NCBI RefSeq assembly: GCF_913055835.1
Contig: NZ_CAJXKQ010000026.1
Span: 1-58,971 of the forward strand
DNA: 58,971 nucleotides
DNA from: an uncultured Marinobacter sp.
Lineage (GTDB): Bacteria > Pseudomonadota > Gammaproteobacteria > Pseudomonadales > Oleiphilaceae
Direction of reading: 5' to 3'
The translations under genes were made by a program, and so were the position numbers. Under the pieces are notes generated by a model. It did not search any database, was not told the origin of the DNA, and saw only the letters and a program-made list of their open reading frames with translations. Every line of letters starts with the position of its first letter. Position 1 is the stretch's first letter. Positions 17,532 through 27,641 of this stretch are shown one piece after another.

Positions 17532-19175
17532 TTATCGGCTGCCCCGGAGCATGATTCCGCCAGCGATGGCAAACAGGGCCCAGCTCCATCCTGGCACGCT
17601 TTCAAGCCACTGCCGGCCTTCGGGCTGGGTGCCCAGAATACCCGCTGCAATAAGAAGCGCCGCCAGGGTGGCACGTCGCCAGCGCCGCTCGGTGCGGACC
17701 TGCTGCTCGCGGAGCAACTCCAGTGTAGCCCGGTTCTGGGGCTCGGTGGGGCCGGCCTGCCGCAGTTGCAGGAGGGCATCGTGCACCAGTTGAGGCATTT
17801 CCGGCGACTGTTCCAGCCAGGACGGGAGGTGCGACTGCAGCGACTTGATCAGCCCGGAGGGACCAATCCGCTTGCGCATCCAGGTTTCAAGGTAGGGTTG
17901 CGCGGTACTCCACAAGTCCAGATCCGGATAGAGCTGTCGACCCAGGCCCTCCACGTTCAGCAGGGTTTTCTGCAGCAAAACAAGCTGGGGTTGCACTTCC
18001 ATGTTGAATCGCCTGGCCGTCTGGAACAGGCGCAACAGGAAATGGCCGAACGAGATGTCCTTCAGGGGCTTCTCAAAAATGGGCTCGCACACTGTACGAA
18101 TGGCCGCCTCAAACTGGTTCACCGGGGTATCCGGTGGCACCCAGCCTGACTGGATATGCAGCTGCGCAACCTGCCGGTAATCCCGGCGGAAAAACGCCAG
18201 AAGGTTGCGGGCCAGATAGCTCTGGTCATCCGGTGCCAGGGTCCCGACAATGCCGAAATCGATGGCGATATAACGCGGATCGGCAGGATTGGAGGTGTCC
18301 ACGAAAATATTGCCGGGGTGCATGTCGGCGTGAAAGAAGCTGTCACGGAAGACCTGGGTAAAGAAAATCTCCACGCCTTTTTCGGCCAGTACCTTCATAT
18401 CGACACCGGCGGCTTTCAGGGCGGCGGTATCTGCAATGGGGATGCCGTGAATCCGCTCCATCACCAGCACCGATTTACGGGTATAGTCCCAGTCGATAAA
18501 AGGGATATAGATCAGCGAGGAGTTTTCGAAATTCCTGCGCAGCTGGCTGGCGTTGGCGGCTTCGCGCTGAAGGTCCAGCTCATCGTGAATGGTGGAATCA
18601 TAGTCGGCCACCACTTCCACCGGGTGCAGGCGTTTGCCCTCGGACCAGTACTTTTCCAGAAGGCCGGCCATCAGGTACATCAGGGCCAGGTCCTGGCGGA
18701 TGACCCTCTCAATGCCGGGGCGCAGTACTTTCACCACCACTTTCTGACCGTTGGGCAGAGTGGCAGCGTGCACCTGGGCAACCGATGCCGAGGCAAGCGG
18801 GTCCGGACTGAATTCGGCAAACAGGTCCGAGACCGGGGCGCCGAGGGAGGTTTCGATAATGCCCCGGGCCTCATCACTCGGGAACGGAGGTACCCGGTCC
18901 TGAAGGTTTTTCAGGGATTCGGCCATGTCGTCGGGCAGCAGATCCCGGCGGGTGGAGAGAATCTGGCCGAACTTCACGAATACCGGGCCCAACTCTTCCA
19001 GTGCCAGCCGCAGGCGGTCGCCCCGGTCGAGTTTGGGTTTGGGGAACAGGTGCCAGGGCGCCAGCAGGAAAAACACCTTCAGGGGCGCAGGCAGTTCGGC
19101 GATTGGCAGGAACGTGTCCAACCGATAGCGGCAGAATACCCAGGCGATTCGAAACAGGCGTTGCAGGCGGGTCAC
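17532..19175 (-). CDS. ubiB: ubiquinone biosynthesis regulatory kinase-like protein UbiB
   Basis: Atypical kinase/ATPase of the ADCK/COQ8 family needed for ubiquinone synthesis. The 547-residue length matches E. coli UbiB. The family KxGQ motif appears as [16 protein letters not shown], the Ala-rich loop as [13 protein letters not shown], the invariant Lys in VVVKVLRPG, and a DFG-like motif in IAIDFGIVG. Two C-terminal membrane helices lie after residue 500. It overlaps ubiJ by 4 bp. Confidence 0.95.
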   Translation of the reverse strand: MTRLQRLFRIAWVFCRYRLDTFLPIAELPAPLKVFFLLAPWHLFPKPKLDRGDRLRLALEELGPVFVKFGQILSTRRDLLPDDMAESLKNLQDRVPPFPSDEARGIIETSLGAPVSDLFAEFSPDPLASASVAQVHAATLPNGQKVVVKVLRPGIERVIRQDLALMYLMAGLLEKYWSEGKRLHPVEVVADYDSTIHDELDLQREAANASQLRRNFENSSLIYIPFIDWDYTRKSVLVMERIHGIPIADTAALKAAGVDMKVLAEKGVEIFFTQVFRDSFFHADMHPGNIFVDTSNPADPRYIAIDFGIVGTLAPDDQSYLARNLLAFFRRDYRQVAQLHIQSGWVPPDTPVNQFEAAIRTVCEPIFEKPLKDISFGHFLLRLFQTARRFNMEVQPQLVLLQKTLLNVEGLGRQLYPDLDLWSTAQPYLETWMRKRIGPSGLIKSLQSHLPSWLEQSPEMPQLVHDALLQLRQAGPTEPQNRATLELLREQQVRTERRWRRATLAALLIAAGILGTQPEGRQWLESVPGWSWALFAIAGGIMLRGSR

Positions 19176-19813
19176 GGGTTCTCCGGTTCGTCAGTCTTGC
19201 CGCGGTTTTCAACCAGGTTCAGCCGGGCTTCCAGTCTTTCGGTGCGCAGGCTCAGTTCGTCGATGTCATCGAATGTGGCTTCCAGTTCCCGTCGCCCGGG
19301 CAGGGCACGACTTTCTTCGTGCACGTACTCCTCGATATTGGCGTTCATGGACTGAAAGGCCTGACGGCTCCACCGGATGGCGCCGCGGATTCGTTGCCCC
19401 AGAAAGTGCGCTGGCACATCGCCGATATGCCGGGCCATGGCGGCTTCCCAGTCCGGGTCAAGCTGGTTCAGGGCGCGCTGCAGTTGGTGGGCCAGCGCTG
19501 TATCGCCCGTCACTTCCAGGCGGCCATCGGCAAAGACCCGGTCATCACCGGTCGCCAGCGCGGCAAAGGCGATGGGTTTGCCGGTAATCTCAAGGGCCGG
19601 CTGGTCGGCCGGTTGGCTGCCCACCCGAACGCGGTCTCCGGCGCGGTCCAGGGTGTAGGTCAGGGGAACCGGATCGGTGATATTGAACTGCACCGGGCCC
19701 GCCAGTGCTTCCATCAGGGCATGATGCCCCGCCGGATCCAGTTCCAGCGCCCGGTTGAGGGCACTTTCCAGGATCGCGGAGACAGCGGAAAGCAGGGTGG
19801 GGCCGGGAAACAT
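19172..19813 (-). CDS. ubiJ: ubiquinone biosynthesis accessory factor UbiJ
   Basis: SCP2-domain lipid-binding factor of the soluble Ubi complex. 213 residues: an N-terminal SCP2 domain ([20 protein letters not shown] ... [18 protein letters not shown]) and a C-terminal coiled coil ([18 protein letters not shown]). It sits between ubiE and ubiB, the conserved ubiEJB order, and its ends overlap or abut both. Confidence 0.92.
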   Translation of the reverse strand: MFPGPTLLSAVSAILESALNRALELDPAGHHALMEALAGPVQFNITDPVPLTYTLDRAGDRVRVGSQPADQPALEITGKPIAFAALATGDDRVFADGRLEVTGDTALAHQLQRALNQLDPDWEAAMARHIGDVPAHFLGQRIRGAIRWSRQAFQSMNANIEEYVHEESRALPGRRELEATFDDIDELSLRTERLEARLNLVENRGKTDEPENP

Positions 19814-20604
19814 CAGGGCTTGATTCCCACATGCAGGGCGACAATGCCGCCGGTCATGTTGTAGTACTTGCAGTTCACCAGGCCCGCATTCTCCATCATG
19901 CCCTTGAGGGTGTCCTGGTCGGGATGCATGCGGATGGATTCGGCCAGGTACTTGTAGCTTTCACTATCGCCAGCAATAAGCTGGCCCATCAATGGCAGAG
20001 CGGAAAACGAGTAAGTATCGTAGGCTTTGCTCAGCAATGGATTGGTCGGTTTGGAGAATTCCAGGATCATCAGTTTGCCACCGGGCTTGAGGACCCGGGT
20101 CATGTCGCGCAGGGCCTGGTCCTTGTCGGTGACATTGCGCAGACCAAAGGCGATGGAGACCGCATTGAAGTTGTTGTCCGGGAACGGCAGGTGCTCGGCG
20201 TCCGCCTGCACATACTCAATATTGCCGGCGTAGCCACGATCGGTCAGTCGGCTGCGTCCCACCTGGAGCATGGAGGCATTGATGTCGGCCAGCACCACCT
20301 TGCCGGATGGCCCCACCAGATCGGAGAACTTCATGGTGAGGTCGCCGGTGCCGCCGGCAATATCCAGCACCTGGTGGCCGGGCCTTACCCCGGACAGCTC
20401 AATAGTAAAGCGTTTCCAGAGCCGGTGGATCCCCATGGACATCAGGTCGTTCATGAGGTCGTATTTGCCCGCCACACTGTGGAATACCTCGGCCACCTGG
20501 CTCGCCTTCTGGCTTTTCGGCACATTGCGGAACCCAAAATGGGTGACGTCATCCTGGCCGTTATTGCCAGTGGCCTGGTTGGCTGGCGTTTGCTGCTCGC
20601 TCAT
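19813..20604 (-). CDS. ubiE: ubiquinone/menaquinone methyltransferase UbiE
   Basis: SAM-dependent C-methyltransferase of ubiquinone (and menaquinone) synthesis. 263 residues with [28 protein letters not shown], the SAM motif [15 protein letters not shown] and [25 protein letters not shown], all typical. AGGACATC provides the ribosome-binding site. It is the first gene of the ubiEJB-hisIE-tatABC-rsmE run. A group II intron in the same orientation ends about 20 bp before its ATG, so its leader must be spliced or read through. Confidence 0.95.
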   Translation of the reverse strand: MSEQQTPANQATGNNGQDDVTHFGFRNVPKSQKASQVAEVFHSVAGKYDLMNDLMSMGIHRLWKRFTIELSGVRPGHQVLDIAGGTGDLTMKFSDLVGPSGKVVLADINASMLQVGRSRLTDRGYAGNIEYVQADAEHLPFPDNNFNAVSIAFGLRNVTDKDQALRDMTRVLKPGGKLMILEFSKPTNPLLSKAYDTYSFSALPLMGQLIAGDSESYKYLAESIRMHPDQDTLKGMMENAGLVNCKYYNMTGGIVALHVGIKP

Positions 20605-20634
20605 GAAAGATGTCCTGTCAGAATGTCGGGTAGG

Positions 20635-20700
20635 GATGAGCCATTACTGGCTCATCCCCCCTCAGAACCGTACGTGCGAGTTTCCCCGCATACGGCTCAA
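20635..20700 (-). ncRNA. group II intron domains V and VI
   Basis: Domain V is the 34-nt hairpin beginning GAGCCGTATGCGGGGAAACT and closing with CGCACGTACGGTTC. It is the catalytic core, with the usual GAAA-type tetraloop. Domain VI follows as a long stem of gggatgagcca with tggctcatccc, with the branch-point A at 20631. Confidence 0.9.
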
Positions 20701-20711
20701 GCCTATTGAAG

Positions 20712-22496
20712 TCAGAGATTCATCTGACCGGCGTACTTTTCTTTAATGGAACGCATTCTAATGCCGCTCCACTTCAGAGTCACCTTTACACCGCCCCGGC
20801 TGTGGACCTGGGCATGGCAATTGGGGTGCAGGAGTACCCGGTTCTGTAAGGTATCTGGTCCGCCGTCCACACGTCGAATGACGTGATGGTCGTGCCAACC
20901 AGTCTCCTTTGTCACCGGGTGACCGCAAAGTGCACAGACTCCTTTTTGCCTGATGTACAGGCTCCTGATCTGTTTGCGGAAACGCAGTTTATGCTGCTGC
21001 CGCTGCACTCTGAGAGTTTCCCACTTTAGTTCATGCTCCGCGTCGTAGGGCTGATAATCAACCGGCAGACGTTTATGGCGCACTATGGGCGTTCCGGGAA
21101 GGTGATATAGCTCCCGGTAGGCCCGTTCCCCTTTGCGGTTCGTGTAAGGGTGCGCGAACACCCGCGTCCGCCCGCCTATGTGATGGAAGTATTTCTTCCT
21201 GATCCAATTAGCGGACTTCTTTGGATGCCTGCGCTTTGCCCACCTCCAGAGTCGCCAGAAAATAAGATTCTCCAGCTTACTGAAGGTTTTCTTAGCCACC
21301 ACTGGGGAATGGTAATTTGCCCATCCCCGCAGTATCGGGTTCAGTTGTGCGATTAGAGCCTCTTGCGTCAGCGCGCCGCTACCTTTTATGACCTCGCTCA
21401 CTCGTTGGTAAAACGCTTGCGCGTTTTTCTTAGAGGGCTTGATCAGTAGCTTTGGCTTCCGATAAGGCGATTTCGGCACATACTTTCTGAAATTCCAGCC
21501 CAGAAAGTCGAACCCATCGACGATGTGAGTCAGGTGCGTTTTTGCCCGGGAAAGTTCGACTCCGCGCTCAGCGAGGAATCGTTCTATCCACGGTCTGACA
21601 ACTTCCTCCAGCAGTACTTTGGACTCTGCTAGTACCACGAAATCATCCGCGAACCTAATCACTTGTATGCGCGTCTTTCGGGCCTTGGTTTTGCCCAACA
21701 ACTCCGCCAAGTAGCGTTTTAGTTGGACCTCCAGACCGTTTAAGGTGGCATTTGCCAAGCAGGGCGAGATAATTCCACCCTGTGGTGTTCCCGCTGTGGT
21801 AGCCGAGTACTGTTGCCGGTCAATCACCCCGGCTTTCAACCACTTTCTCAGCATCATCTTGTCCATACAGACGTTACGACTCAGCCAGTCATGGTTGATA
21901 TTGTCAAAGAAGCCCTTGATGTCTGCTTCCAGGATCCACTGAGCCCCGGTTTGTGGGGCAAGTAGGTGGAAGAGCTCTGTCATCGCATCGGCCGTCGAAC
22001 GATCGGGGCGAAACCCATAGGATTTCGGATCGCTCGTCGTTTCAACAACGGGCTCAAGGGCCAGGAGATGCAGCGCCTGCATAGCACGGTCCAGCATAAC
22101 TGGTATGCCAAGCGGGCGTTTCTCATTCCTGCCCGGCTTCGGTATCCATACCCGCTTTAGGGGTTTGGGCCGGTAGCCGCGCGTCTCTGACAACGTTTTT
22201 ACAGCACACGCCTTGGCATTGGGCGTGCCCCAGGTGATACCGTCGACCCCGGGCGTCTTCTTGCCCTGGTTCTCGGTCACTCGTTTGACGGCTAGACATC
22301 GACCGTTGAACGAGCTGACTAATAGCCGTTGGAGGCGTTTAACCCTCCGCCAGTCTTCGTCCTTTGTCGCCTGCGCGATTCTCAACTGCGTTTTTCGAAC
22401 AGCGGTTTCCACCTTGGCCCAAGGAATGCTCTGCCACGATGTAGCCCCGCTGCCGGAAGACGCAGACTTTTCTGGGTAGACCAGATCCGTATTCAT
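20712..22496 (-). CDS. ltrA: group II intron reverse transcriptase/maturase with HNH endonuclease
   Basis: Intron-encoded protein, 594 residues. Reverse transcriptase blocks include TPGVDGITW, RPLGIPVMLDRAMQALHLLALEP, YGFRPDRSTADA, TPQGGIISPCLANATLNG and the catalytic IRFADDFVV (FADD form). A maturase domain (GWNFRKYV ... LNPILRGWANYH) follows. A C-terminal HNH domain has CALCGHPV, HDHHVIRRVDGGPDTLQNRVLLHPNCHAQVH. The order fits chloroplast-like (CL) bacterial introns. The frame is intact, so the intron may be mobile. It drives splicing and retrohoming. Confidence 0.95.
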   Translation of the reverse strand: MNTDLVYPEKSASSGSGATSWQSIPWAKVETAVRKTQLRIAQATKDEDWRRVKRLQRLLVSSFNGRCLAVKRVTENQGKKTPGVDGITWGTPNAKACAVKTLSETRGYRPKPLKRVWIPKPGRNEKRPLGIPVMLDRAMQALHLLALEPVVETTSDPKSYGFRPDRSTADAMTELFHLLAPQTGAQWILEADIKGFFDNINHDWLSRNVCMDKMMLRKWLKAGVIDRQQYSATTAGTPQGGIISPCLANATLNGLEVQLKRYLAELLGKTKARKTRIQVIRFADDFVVLAESKVLLEEVVRPWIERFLAERGVELSRAKTHLTHIVDGFDFLGWNFRKYVPKSPYRKPKLLIKPSKKNAQAFYQRVSEVIKGSGALTQEALIAQLNPILRGWANYHSPVVAKKTFSKLENLIFWRLWRWAKRRHPKKSANWIRKKYFHHIGGRTRVFAHPYTNRKGERAYRELYHLPGTPIVRHKRLPVDYQPYDAEHELKWETLRVQRQQHKLRFRKQIRSLYIRQKGVCALCGHPVTKETGWHDHHVIRRVDGGPDTLQNRVLLHPNCHAQVHSRGGVKVTLKWSGIRMRSIKEKYAGQMNL

Positions 22497-22850
22497 ACTG
22501 TCCTCCTAGAGGGAGTTAATGGGTCCTCCGGAGGCAGCCGTCCCCCGAGGGGGCTGACTACCCCCTCGGGATGGTTTTTTTCACTCCTCGCCGAAATCGG
22601 CAAGTGTTGTCACGCCAATAGACCAAACGCACGTGGGCCATGGTTTCCCATGACGGCATGTTTCAGCCGCTATGCCAGCGATTACAGCCGACCGTTTGCT
22701 TCTTGCGCTTTCCTACTCCTCACTCTGATCAGCGTTGCTTGCGCTTCGCCTGCCCAGAGTTGGGCCAGAGGTCAGGGTTTACACGTTCCCTGCCTGCCAC
22801 CTTATTCACCCTTTAGGTTCCATCTATCCACCGGCGGTTGTTCGGTACCG

Positions 22851-22873
22851 CATCATTAGTTCAGACAATGATG
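22851..22873 (-). other. EBS1 hairpin of the group II intron
   Basis: CATCATT / AATGATG stem with a 9-nt loop holding CTGAAC, complementary to the last six bases of the 5' exon (GTTCAG, 23563-23568). The pairing fixes the 5' splice site at 23562. Confidence 0.75.
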
Positions 22874-23573
22874 ACCAACCGCGTTGCCGATTTTGGCTGA
22901 GGCCGATAATCGCCGTAGGCCCGTCAATACTGACGATGGTTCGAGCGATGATTCACTTGTGTTAACCATGGGATGAAGTCACTAGTCACACCGGCTCCGT
23001 GCGATTCGGAGTCGATATCCATCTCGTCGCCGAGGCGAACAATCCCGAAGGAGTGCGACATTGTCGGACGGGCTTCACACCATCGGGTTGGCCCCGATCG
23101 CATGCCGTCTTAGTGAACTCGCAGGTACATGCGAGGATCCGATACCTATCGTCAGAGGGACGGTAGGCCGGACATTGGCAGGCAGAGCTTTCGCTCCGCG
23201 TGTTGGATACCAAGCACTCAAGTCTCGCGACTTTAGAGACATTGCACTCAGTAACCCGTGTGGAGAACCACGAAACCCAGGAGGGTCGTGTTTCCCCTCA
23301 GGGTTTGTGCTCTGTAACAACTCTTTACAAAAAGTTGTTCTGCAGCTTGAAGAAAACACCCAAAATCGATCAATTTTTGATCAAAATTCTGTGGCTTTCT
23401 CTCTGATCGGATGAACCGATAGTTTTTCTGAGCTATACGCCCAGTATAGCTCTACAGCTATGCTTGATGTGCTGGTTTGGAGCTATTTCATTGAAATATC
23501 ATGAAATAACTGTGATTCCAAGGTCAGCTACCTCCAGCCACACGACACGATTCGTGTCGCACCTGAACCCCGT

Positions 23574-23601
23574 ATTCTAACCGCTGACGGGGTTGCTACA
23601 A
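23574..23601 (-). promoter_or_regulatory. candidate ubiE promoter just outside the intron
   Basis: Minus strand TTGTAG (23596-23601), 16-bp spacer, TAGAAT (23574-23579). The -10 box ends only 11 bp before the intron's 5' splice site, so the intron would lie at the very start of the ubiE transcript. Predicted by eye. Confidence 0.4.
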
Positions 23602-23667
23602 GGGTGGCGGTGAGTTAAATAGCGCCCTAAACTGTAAATTCGTCCAAATCCGGGAGAAATCATTTTC

Positions 23668-23946
23668 ATGTCCGTTATTGATGTACACCGCCCGCACACC
23701 CTGGATAAAGAACATGCCAGAGAGGCAGCCGAAACCCTGGCCAAAGATCTCTCCAGCCAGTTCGACGTGCATTACCAGTGGGAAGGCGACCACCTGAAAT
23801 TCAAGCGCAGCGGCGTCAAGGGACACCTGAACATTACCCCGACGGATCTGCACATTCATCTGGAACTGGGCATGATGTTACGGCCCTTCAAATCCCGGAT
23901 CGAGCAGGAAATCCACTCCCAGCTGGACCAGATCATCAAGGCCTGA
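23668..23946 (+). CDS. polyhydroxyalkanoic acid system family protein
   Basis: A 92-residue protein of the PHA_gran_rgn family: SVIDVHRPHTLDKEHAREAAETLAKDL at the N-terminus, YQWEGDHLKFKRSGVKGHL in the middle, and a helical tail (MLRPFKSRIEQEIHSQLDQI). The family is found near PHA genes in pseudomonads, but its role is not established and no PHA synthase lies in this window. It is divergent from ubiE and convergent with the FFLEELY gene. Confidence 0.88.
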   Translation: MSVIDVHRPHTLDKEHAREAAETLAKDLSSQFDVHYQWEGDHLKFKRSGVKGHLNITPTDLHIHLELGMMLRPFKSRIEQEIHSQLDQIIKA

Positions 23947-23965
23947 GCCATCCGTTCCCGTTGAC

Positions 23966-24730
23966 TCAGAGGTTGTCAGGCAGGCTGAACGGGTCCGGGT
24001 GATGGTTGAGGATGTTGCGCATCACCTGCTGTTCCCGGGACACCAGCCGATCGATCAGTAACTCCACATTGTCCATCTTCCGGAAGGCGGAATAGCCCCG
24101 GTGCAGGAAGCTGTGCAGATCCGTAAGGTCGGCCATTTCCGCCGGGCCCCGGGTCATCGATAGCAGCCAGCCCAGAGTGCGGTTGCGGACATAGCGATCT
24201 AGCTGCTGGCCGACGTCAGCTACCAGGGAAATCTGCTTTTCCCGCTGATCCAGCAACCTGCTCTCGCGGTAGACGGCGCAGTAGTCCTGAGTGGTCAGGG
24301 ACTGGGCGGCTACGCCCTGCTGGTTCAGCAACTCGGCAAGCTCAAGGTCCAGCCGCTGGGTGATCAGGTTCAGCTCCACCAGCCCGGCAAACGTGTCCAG
24401 CAGATTATCCGGCAACCATTTCACCATCTTGGGAAAAACGCGATCGATATTGTCATCCCGGTGGGTCATTCCGGCGGGTGCGTAAAGATCGGTCAGCAGG
24501 AACTCCAGGCCGTGATGGTAGCCGGGGTGGTGGTACAGGTCTTCGTGGGTTGTCTTCAGCCGCCTCGCCTGCCAGTCAGCAACGTGGCAAGCAGTCTCGA
24601 GCAGTGGATGCTCGGCTTTCAAGTGCCGGAAATCATGGTAGTCCAGCAGCAGTTGTTGCAGCCGGCGAGCGCTTTCGGTACGGGTTTCGGTAGCGACGAG
24701 GCGCTCACGGTACATGGGCGAGGGCTCCAC
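23966..24730 (-). CDS. FFLEELY-motif protein, function unknown
   Basis: A 254-residue soluble, mostly helical protein. The stretch HHPGYHHGLEFLLTDLYAPAGMTHRDDNIDR corresponds to the motif that names the family (FFLEELY-like, here EFLLTDLY). It is widespread in marine gammaproteobacteria next to the small PHA-system gene, as here. No catalytic residues can be assigned. The start at 24730 is the only convincing upstream ATG; a second ATG lies five codons in (MYRERL). Confidence 0.75.
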   Translation of the reverse strand: MEPSPMYRERLVATETRTESARRLQQLLLDYHDFRHLKAEHPLLETACHVADWQARRLKTTHEDLYHHPGYHHGLEFLLTDLYAPAGMTHRDDNIDRVFPKMVKWLPDNLLDTFAGLVELNLITQRLDLELAELLNQQGVAAQSLTTQDYCAVYRESRLLDQREKQISLVADVGQQLDRYVRNRTLGWLLSMTRGPAEMADLTDLHSFLHRGYSAFRKMDNVELLIDRLVSREQQVMRNILNHHPDPFSLPDNL

Positions 24731-24799
24731 TAAACCTGAAGAAAGGGGCGTAGTTTAGCGGAGCTGCGACGGTCTTGCAGCAAGGCACTACCGGGGAAA

Positions 24800-25723
24800 C
24801 TAACCCTGTGCAGCGGCTGGCAGCGACTCGAAACCCGGGACCCATTCCTTGCTGTCCAGGGTAATAAAGTGGCTCGGCGCCTCGGTTTCCACGATTCTCA
24901 TGGTGGTCGGGCTCTGGCGGGCACTGGCCAGCATGGAGGAGCGATCGAGAATGCGGTCCACCGCAGGAATCAGGAAGGTGCCGTGACGTACATGGCCGTA
25001 CACGCTGGTGTCTGTCCGTGCCATCCAGTCCATGATGTTCTCGATGTTGCGGACAATGGTCAGATGATCCTTGGTGGCGGAGAATAGTTTGCTGAGCAAC
25101 TGCTTCTTGCGCGGGTTCATCTTGCCAAAGAAGGTCTGGCCGTAGGCCGACGAAGGTGCGCTGTTAATCAGGCGGATCAGCCAGGGCCACATGCCATGGC
25201 TTACCGGTTCGAGAATGGTGGTCACCAGCGCCGACAGCCTGCCGTCGGGGAGTACGGGCGCTTCCAGTACCACTTCGACATCGTCATAAAGCTCCGGCCA
25301 TTGCTTGATGGCCTCGAGGATCACCGCTCCACCACGGGAGTGACCGTGTACCCGAATGTTGTCAGTGGTGGGTAAGCTTGAAAGCGCCTGGTTGAGAATG
25401 CAGGCATCGTATTCGATGGTGCCTTCCAGCTGCTTGATCGGCACTTCCCACTCCGGGGTTTTCGGCGTCACGCCGTTTACCGGTATATGGTAATTGCTGC
25501 AGGTGAGCAGAATCAGTTCCGTGGAGGGTGCTTCATAGGCCTGAGTGAAGTAGCAGTGGTTTTCCAGAAAGCCGTGCACGCCGATCACGGTTTGTTCGGC
25601 CTTGCCGCTGTGGTTGCGAACGGACACAGCGCCCTTGCCAACGCGATACACCCGCCCGGAGAACATTTCCGAGTAGGCGCTCTCGATCGGTTTTATCAGC
25701 TTGCGAACATGGCTCGCTTTCAT
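24800..25723 (-). CDS. alpha/beta hydrolase
   Basis: Cytoplasmic hydrolase of 307 residues. The nucleophile elbow is HGHSRGG (Ser nucleophile), the oxyanion region VIGVHGFLENH, and the C-terminal His candidate is in APSHFITL. A strong AGGGAG site precedes the ATG at 25723; the frame is open slightly further up. No signal peptide. It stands alone, divergent from the wax-ester synthase, so a role in lipid or ester turnover is possible but unproven. Confidence 0.82.
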   Translation of the reverse strand: MKASHVRKLIKPIESAYSEMFSGRVYRVGKGAVSVRNHSGKAEQTVIGVHGFLENHCYFTQAYEAPSTELILLTCSNYHIPVNGVTPKTPEWEVPIKQLEGTIEYDACILNQALSSLPTTDNIRVHGHSRGGAVILEAIKQWPELYDDVEVVLEAPVLPDGRLSALVTTILEPVSHGMWPWLIRLINSAPSSAYGQTFFGKMNPRKKQLLSKLFSATKDHLTIVRNIENIMDWMARTDTSVYGHVRHGTFLIPAVDRILDRSSMLASARQSPTTMRIVETEAPSHFITLDSKEWVPGFESLPAAAQG

Positions 25724-26047
25724 AACTGCTCTCCCTTCCAGCACGGCAATGGCCTGTTATTGGAATTAGGGTGTGCTGGTAAGCCTTTTGTACCCCGATC
25801 AACTCTCTTTGTTACTGGCTCTGAGCGCAGAGTTTTTGATGTCTCAGGGCCAATCGATCACGGATCGGTAGCGTGTAATAACCATTGCACCAAGGCTTAT
25901 AACCAGTATAGGACTGAACAGTTACTCACGTGTAATTTTTTGTAACAGCGTGCGCTGGTGCCGCATATGGAGCCGGGAGGGCTTGTCTGGCACAATGCGG
26001 AGTTCGGTTTTTACTTACCTTCACCACTTTTCCAGGGACGTTCGGGT
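25724..26047. promoter_or_regulatory. intergenic region between hydrolase and wax-ester synthase
   Basis: 324 bp between two divergent genes. A plus-strand sigma70-like promoter is possible: TTGCAC (25885-25890), 16-bp spacer, TATAGG (25907-25912). The inverted pair GTTAC/GTAAC flanks an AT-rich stretch at about 25921-25946. No gene is supported here. Confidence 0.4.
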
Positions 26048-27454
26048 TTGAGTCACGAACAATCGCATCTCCTGCTACCTGCGGATTCGGCCTGGCTGGC
26101 CCTGGAGCGCCCGGAAAACCCCATGACCATCACCGTGATGCTTCGGGTTGATGGTCTTACCGCGCCCCGTTTCCGGGAATTCCTCCATGTGTACTGGATG
26201 GCCTGGGAGCGTTTCCGGTACATGCCGGTCAAGCGCTCGCCCGCCTGGTGGTGGGAACCAGACCCGATGTTTGATGTTCGACACCATCTTGATGTGGTGG
26301 TAGATCGTTTCACTCCGGCAAGCCTGCAGGAGTGGGTGTCGATGCGGCTGAACCAACCTCTGCCCATGTATCGTCCGCGATGGAAATTCTGGTTGGCGCC
26401 CAATGCCGACGGTGGGGCGGTGCTCCTGTTGCGTATTCATCACTGTTACGCCGATGGCCTGTCCTTGCTGGGCATTTTTGATCGCCTGTGCCCGCCGTCT
26501 CCCCAGCAGCACCCGGCCCTGTACGGCGCACCCGAGACCGCGGAGTTGTCACGCTGGACGGCGGCGGCAAATGTCTGGCTCGGGCAGCTGATGGCCTCCG
26601 GAGAGTCCGCAGAAGAGGTCCATGACGTTGCCGGAGTCGACGAATCCGATGGCAACCAGTGGCAGGATGCTGGCCGGCTGGTGGAGCGGGTTGCCCAGAA
26701 AAGTCTCAAGCTGGTTCATGAGTTTTCGGAATTCCTGGTGGAGCCGGAAGATTCAGATACTGACCTCCGGCGGCCACTGCTGGGTCGGCGGCACTGTCGC
26801 TGGTCTGAACCTGTGCCTCTGGAGCGCTTCCGGAACATTGCCCGAATCACCAACGTGACCATCAACGATGTGTTGCTGAGCTGTGTGGCAGCGGCTGTGC
26901 GAACCCGCCTGGGCATTGATGGCGAGGATCTGGACGAAGCGGTGCTGCACGCCGCCGTGCCGGTTGATATTCGTAGTCGTTTGCCCAGCGAGCTAAAGCC
27001 GGCTCCCGGCGCCCTGGGCAACTATTTCGGCACCGTGTTCGTGCCCCTGCCGGTGGATGGCGAAAGCCCGCTGGAACGCCTTTACCGCATCAAGCATGAA
27101 ACCCGTCGCCTGAAGAAAAGCTGGCAGCCCGGCATTGCCTGGGGCTTGGCGGCCAGTGCCACCATTGTGCCGGAGCCCTGGCGGGAACCATTGGCCGAAG
27201 TGTTCTATCGCAAGGCCAGTGCCGTGGTGTCCAACGTGCCCGGCACCCCGGAGCCCCGATACATTGCCGGTTGCCGGATAAACGAACAGATGTTCTGGGT
27301 GCCCCAGGCCGGGGACATCGGTTTGGGCATCAGCATTGTCAGCTACGCCGGCCAGGTGCAGTTTGGCGTGGTTGCCGATGAGGCCGTAATGGCTGATCCG
27401 GAAGACTTCCTCAACGACTGCCTGCAGGAACTGGCCCAGTTTCCCGGCGACTAA
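26048..27454 (+). CDS. wax ester synthase/acyl-CoA:diacylglycerol acyltransferase (WS/DGAT)
   Basis: Bifunctional acyltransferase making wax esters and triacylglycerols from acyl-CoA, found at the membrane and on lipid bodies. The catalytic HHxxxDG motif is HHCYADG, in the N-terminal half. The N-terminal LLPADSAWLALERPENPMTI and the C-terminal SNVPGTPEP (family SNVPGP) are also typical. The frame is open to an ATG at 25958, but family members begin close to the LSHEQSHLLLPADS segment, so the TTG at 26048 is preferred. Length is about 468 residues, normal for the family. Wax esters are a typical Marinobacter storage lipid. Confidence 0.9.
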   Translation: MSHEQSHLLLPADSAWLALERPENPMTITVMLRVDGLTAPRFREFLHVYWMAWERFRYMPVKRSPAWWWEPDPMFDVRHHLDVVVDRFTPASLQEWVSMRLNQPLPMYRPRWKFWLAPNADGGAVLLLRIHHCYADGLSLLGIFDRLCPPSPQQHPALYGAPETAELSRWTAAANVWLGQLMASGESAEEVHDVAGVDESDGNQWQDAGRLVERVAQKSLKLVHEFSEFLVEPEDSDTDLRRPLLGRRHCRWSEPVPLERFRNIARITNVTINDVLLSCVAAAVRTRLGIDGEDLDEAVLHAAVPVDIRSRLPSELKPAPGALGNYFGTVFVPLPVDGESPLERLYRIKHETRRLKKSWQPGIAWGLAASATIVPEPWREPLAEVFYRKASAVVSNVPGTPEPRYIAGCRINEQMFWVPQAGDIGLGISIVSYAGQVQFGVVADEAVMADPEDFLNDCLQELAQFPGD

Positions 27455-27641
27455 TCCACCGGGTCGTACTCCCAAAGTTTCAATTCAAGTGCCTCCCAAA
27501 TGAGCAGAAAACCTGCTCCCTGGAAGCATTTTCCCCCTTCCCCGCATCACCGACCATGGAATTCAGGCGACAGACCGCGCCTGGAGTGTCCGGATAACCC
27601 GGGCCTCCGATCCCAGATTTCCAAAAACAACCGGGGGAACT

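Larger units (their letters stand above)
20625..23562 (-). mobile_element. group II intron inserted in the ubiE leader
   Basis: About 2.94 kb on the minus strand, same direction as ubiE. The 5' end begins GTGCGAC (consensus GUGYG) at 23562. The 3' part has domain V (GAGCCGTATGCGG ... GTACGGTTC, about 20665-20700) and domain VI, a stem with a bulged A at 20631. The intron ends at 20625 (AC) or 20623 (AT). EBS1 is visible: hairpin CATCATT-loop-AATGATG (22851-22873) has CTGAAC in its loop, complementary to the six exon bases GTTCAG directly before the 5' end. The intron encodes a reverse transcriptase/maturase. Confidence 0.9.

Noticed and set aside
23061..23080. GTGTG at about 23075 on the minus strand as an alternative intron 5' end
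   Set aside because: The EBS1 loop CTGAAC matches the exon next to 23562, not the sequence before this alternative, so 23562 is preferred.
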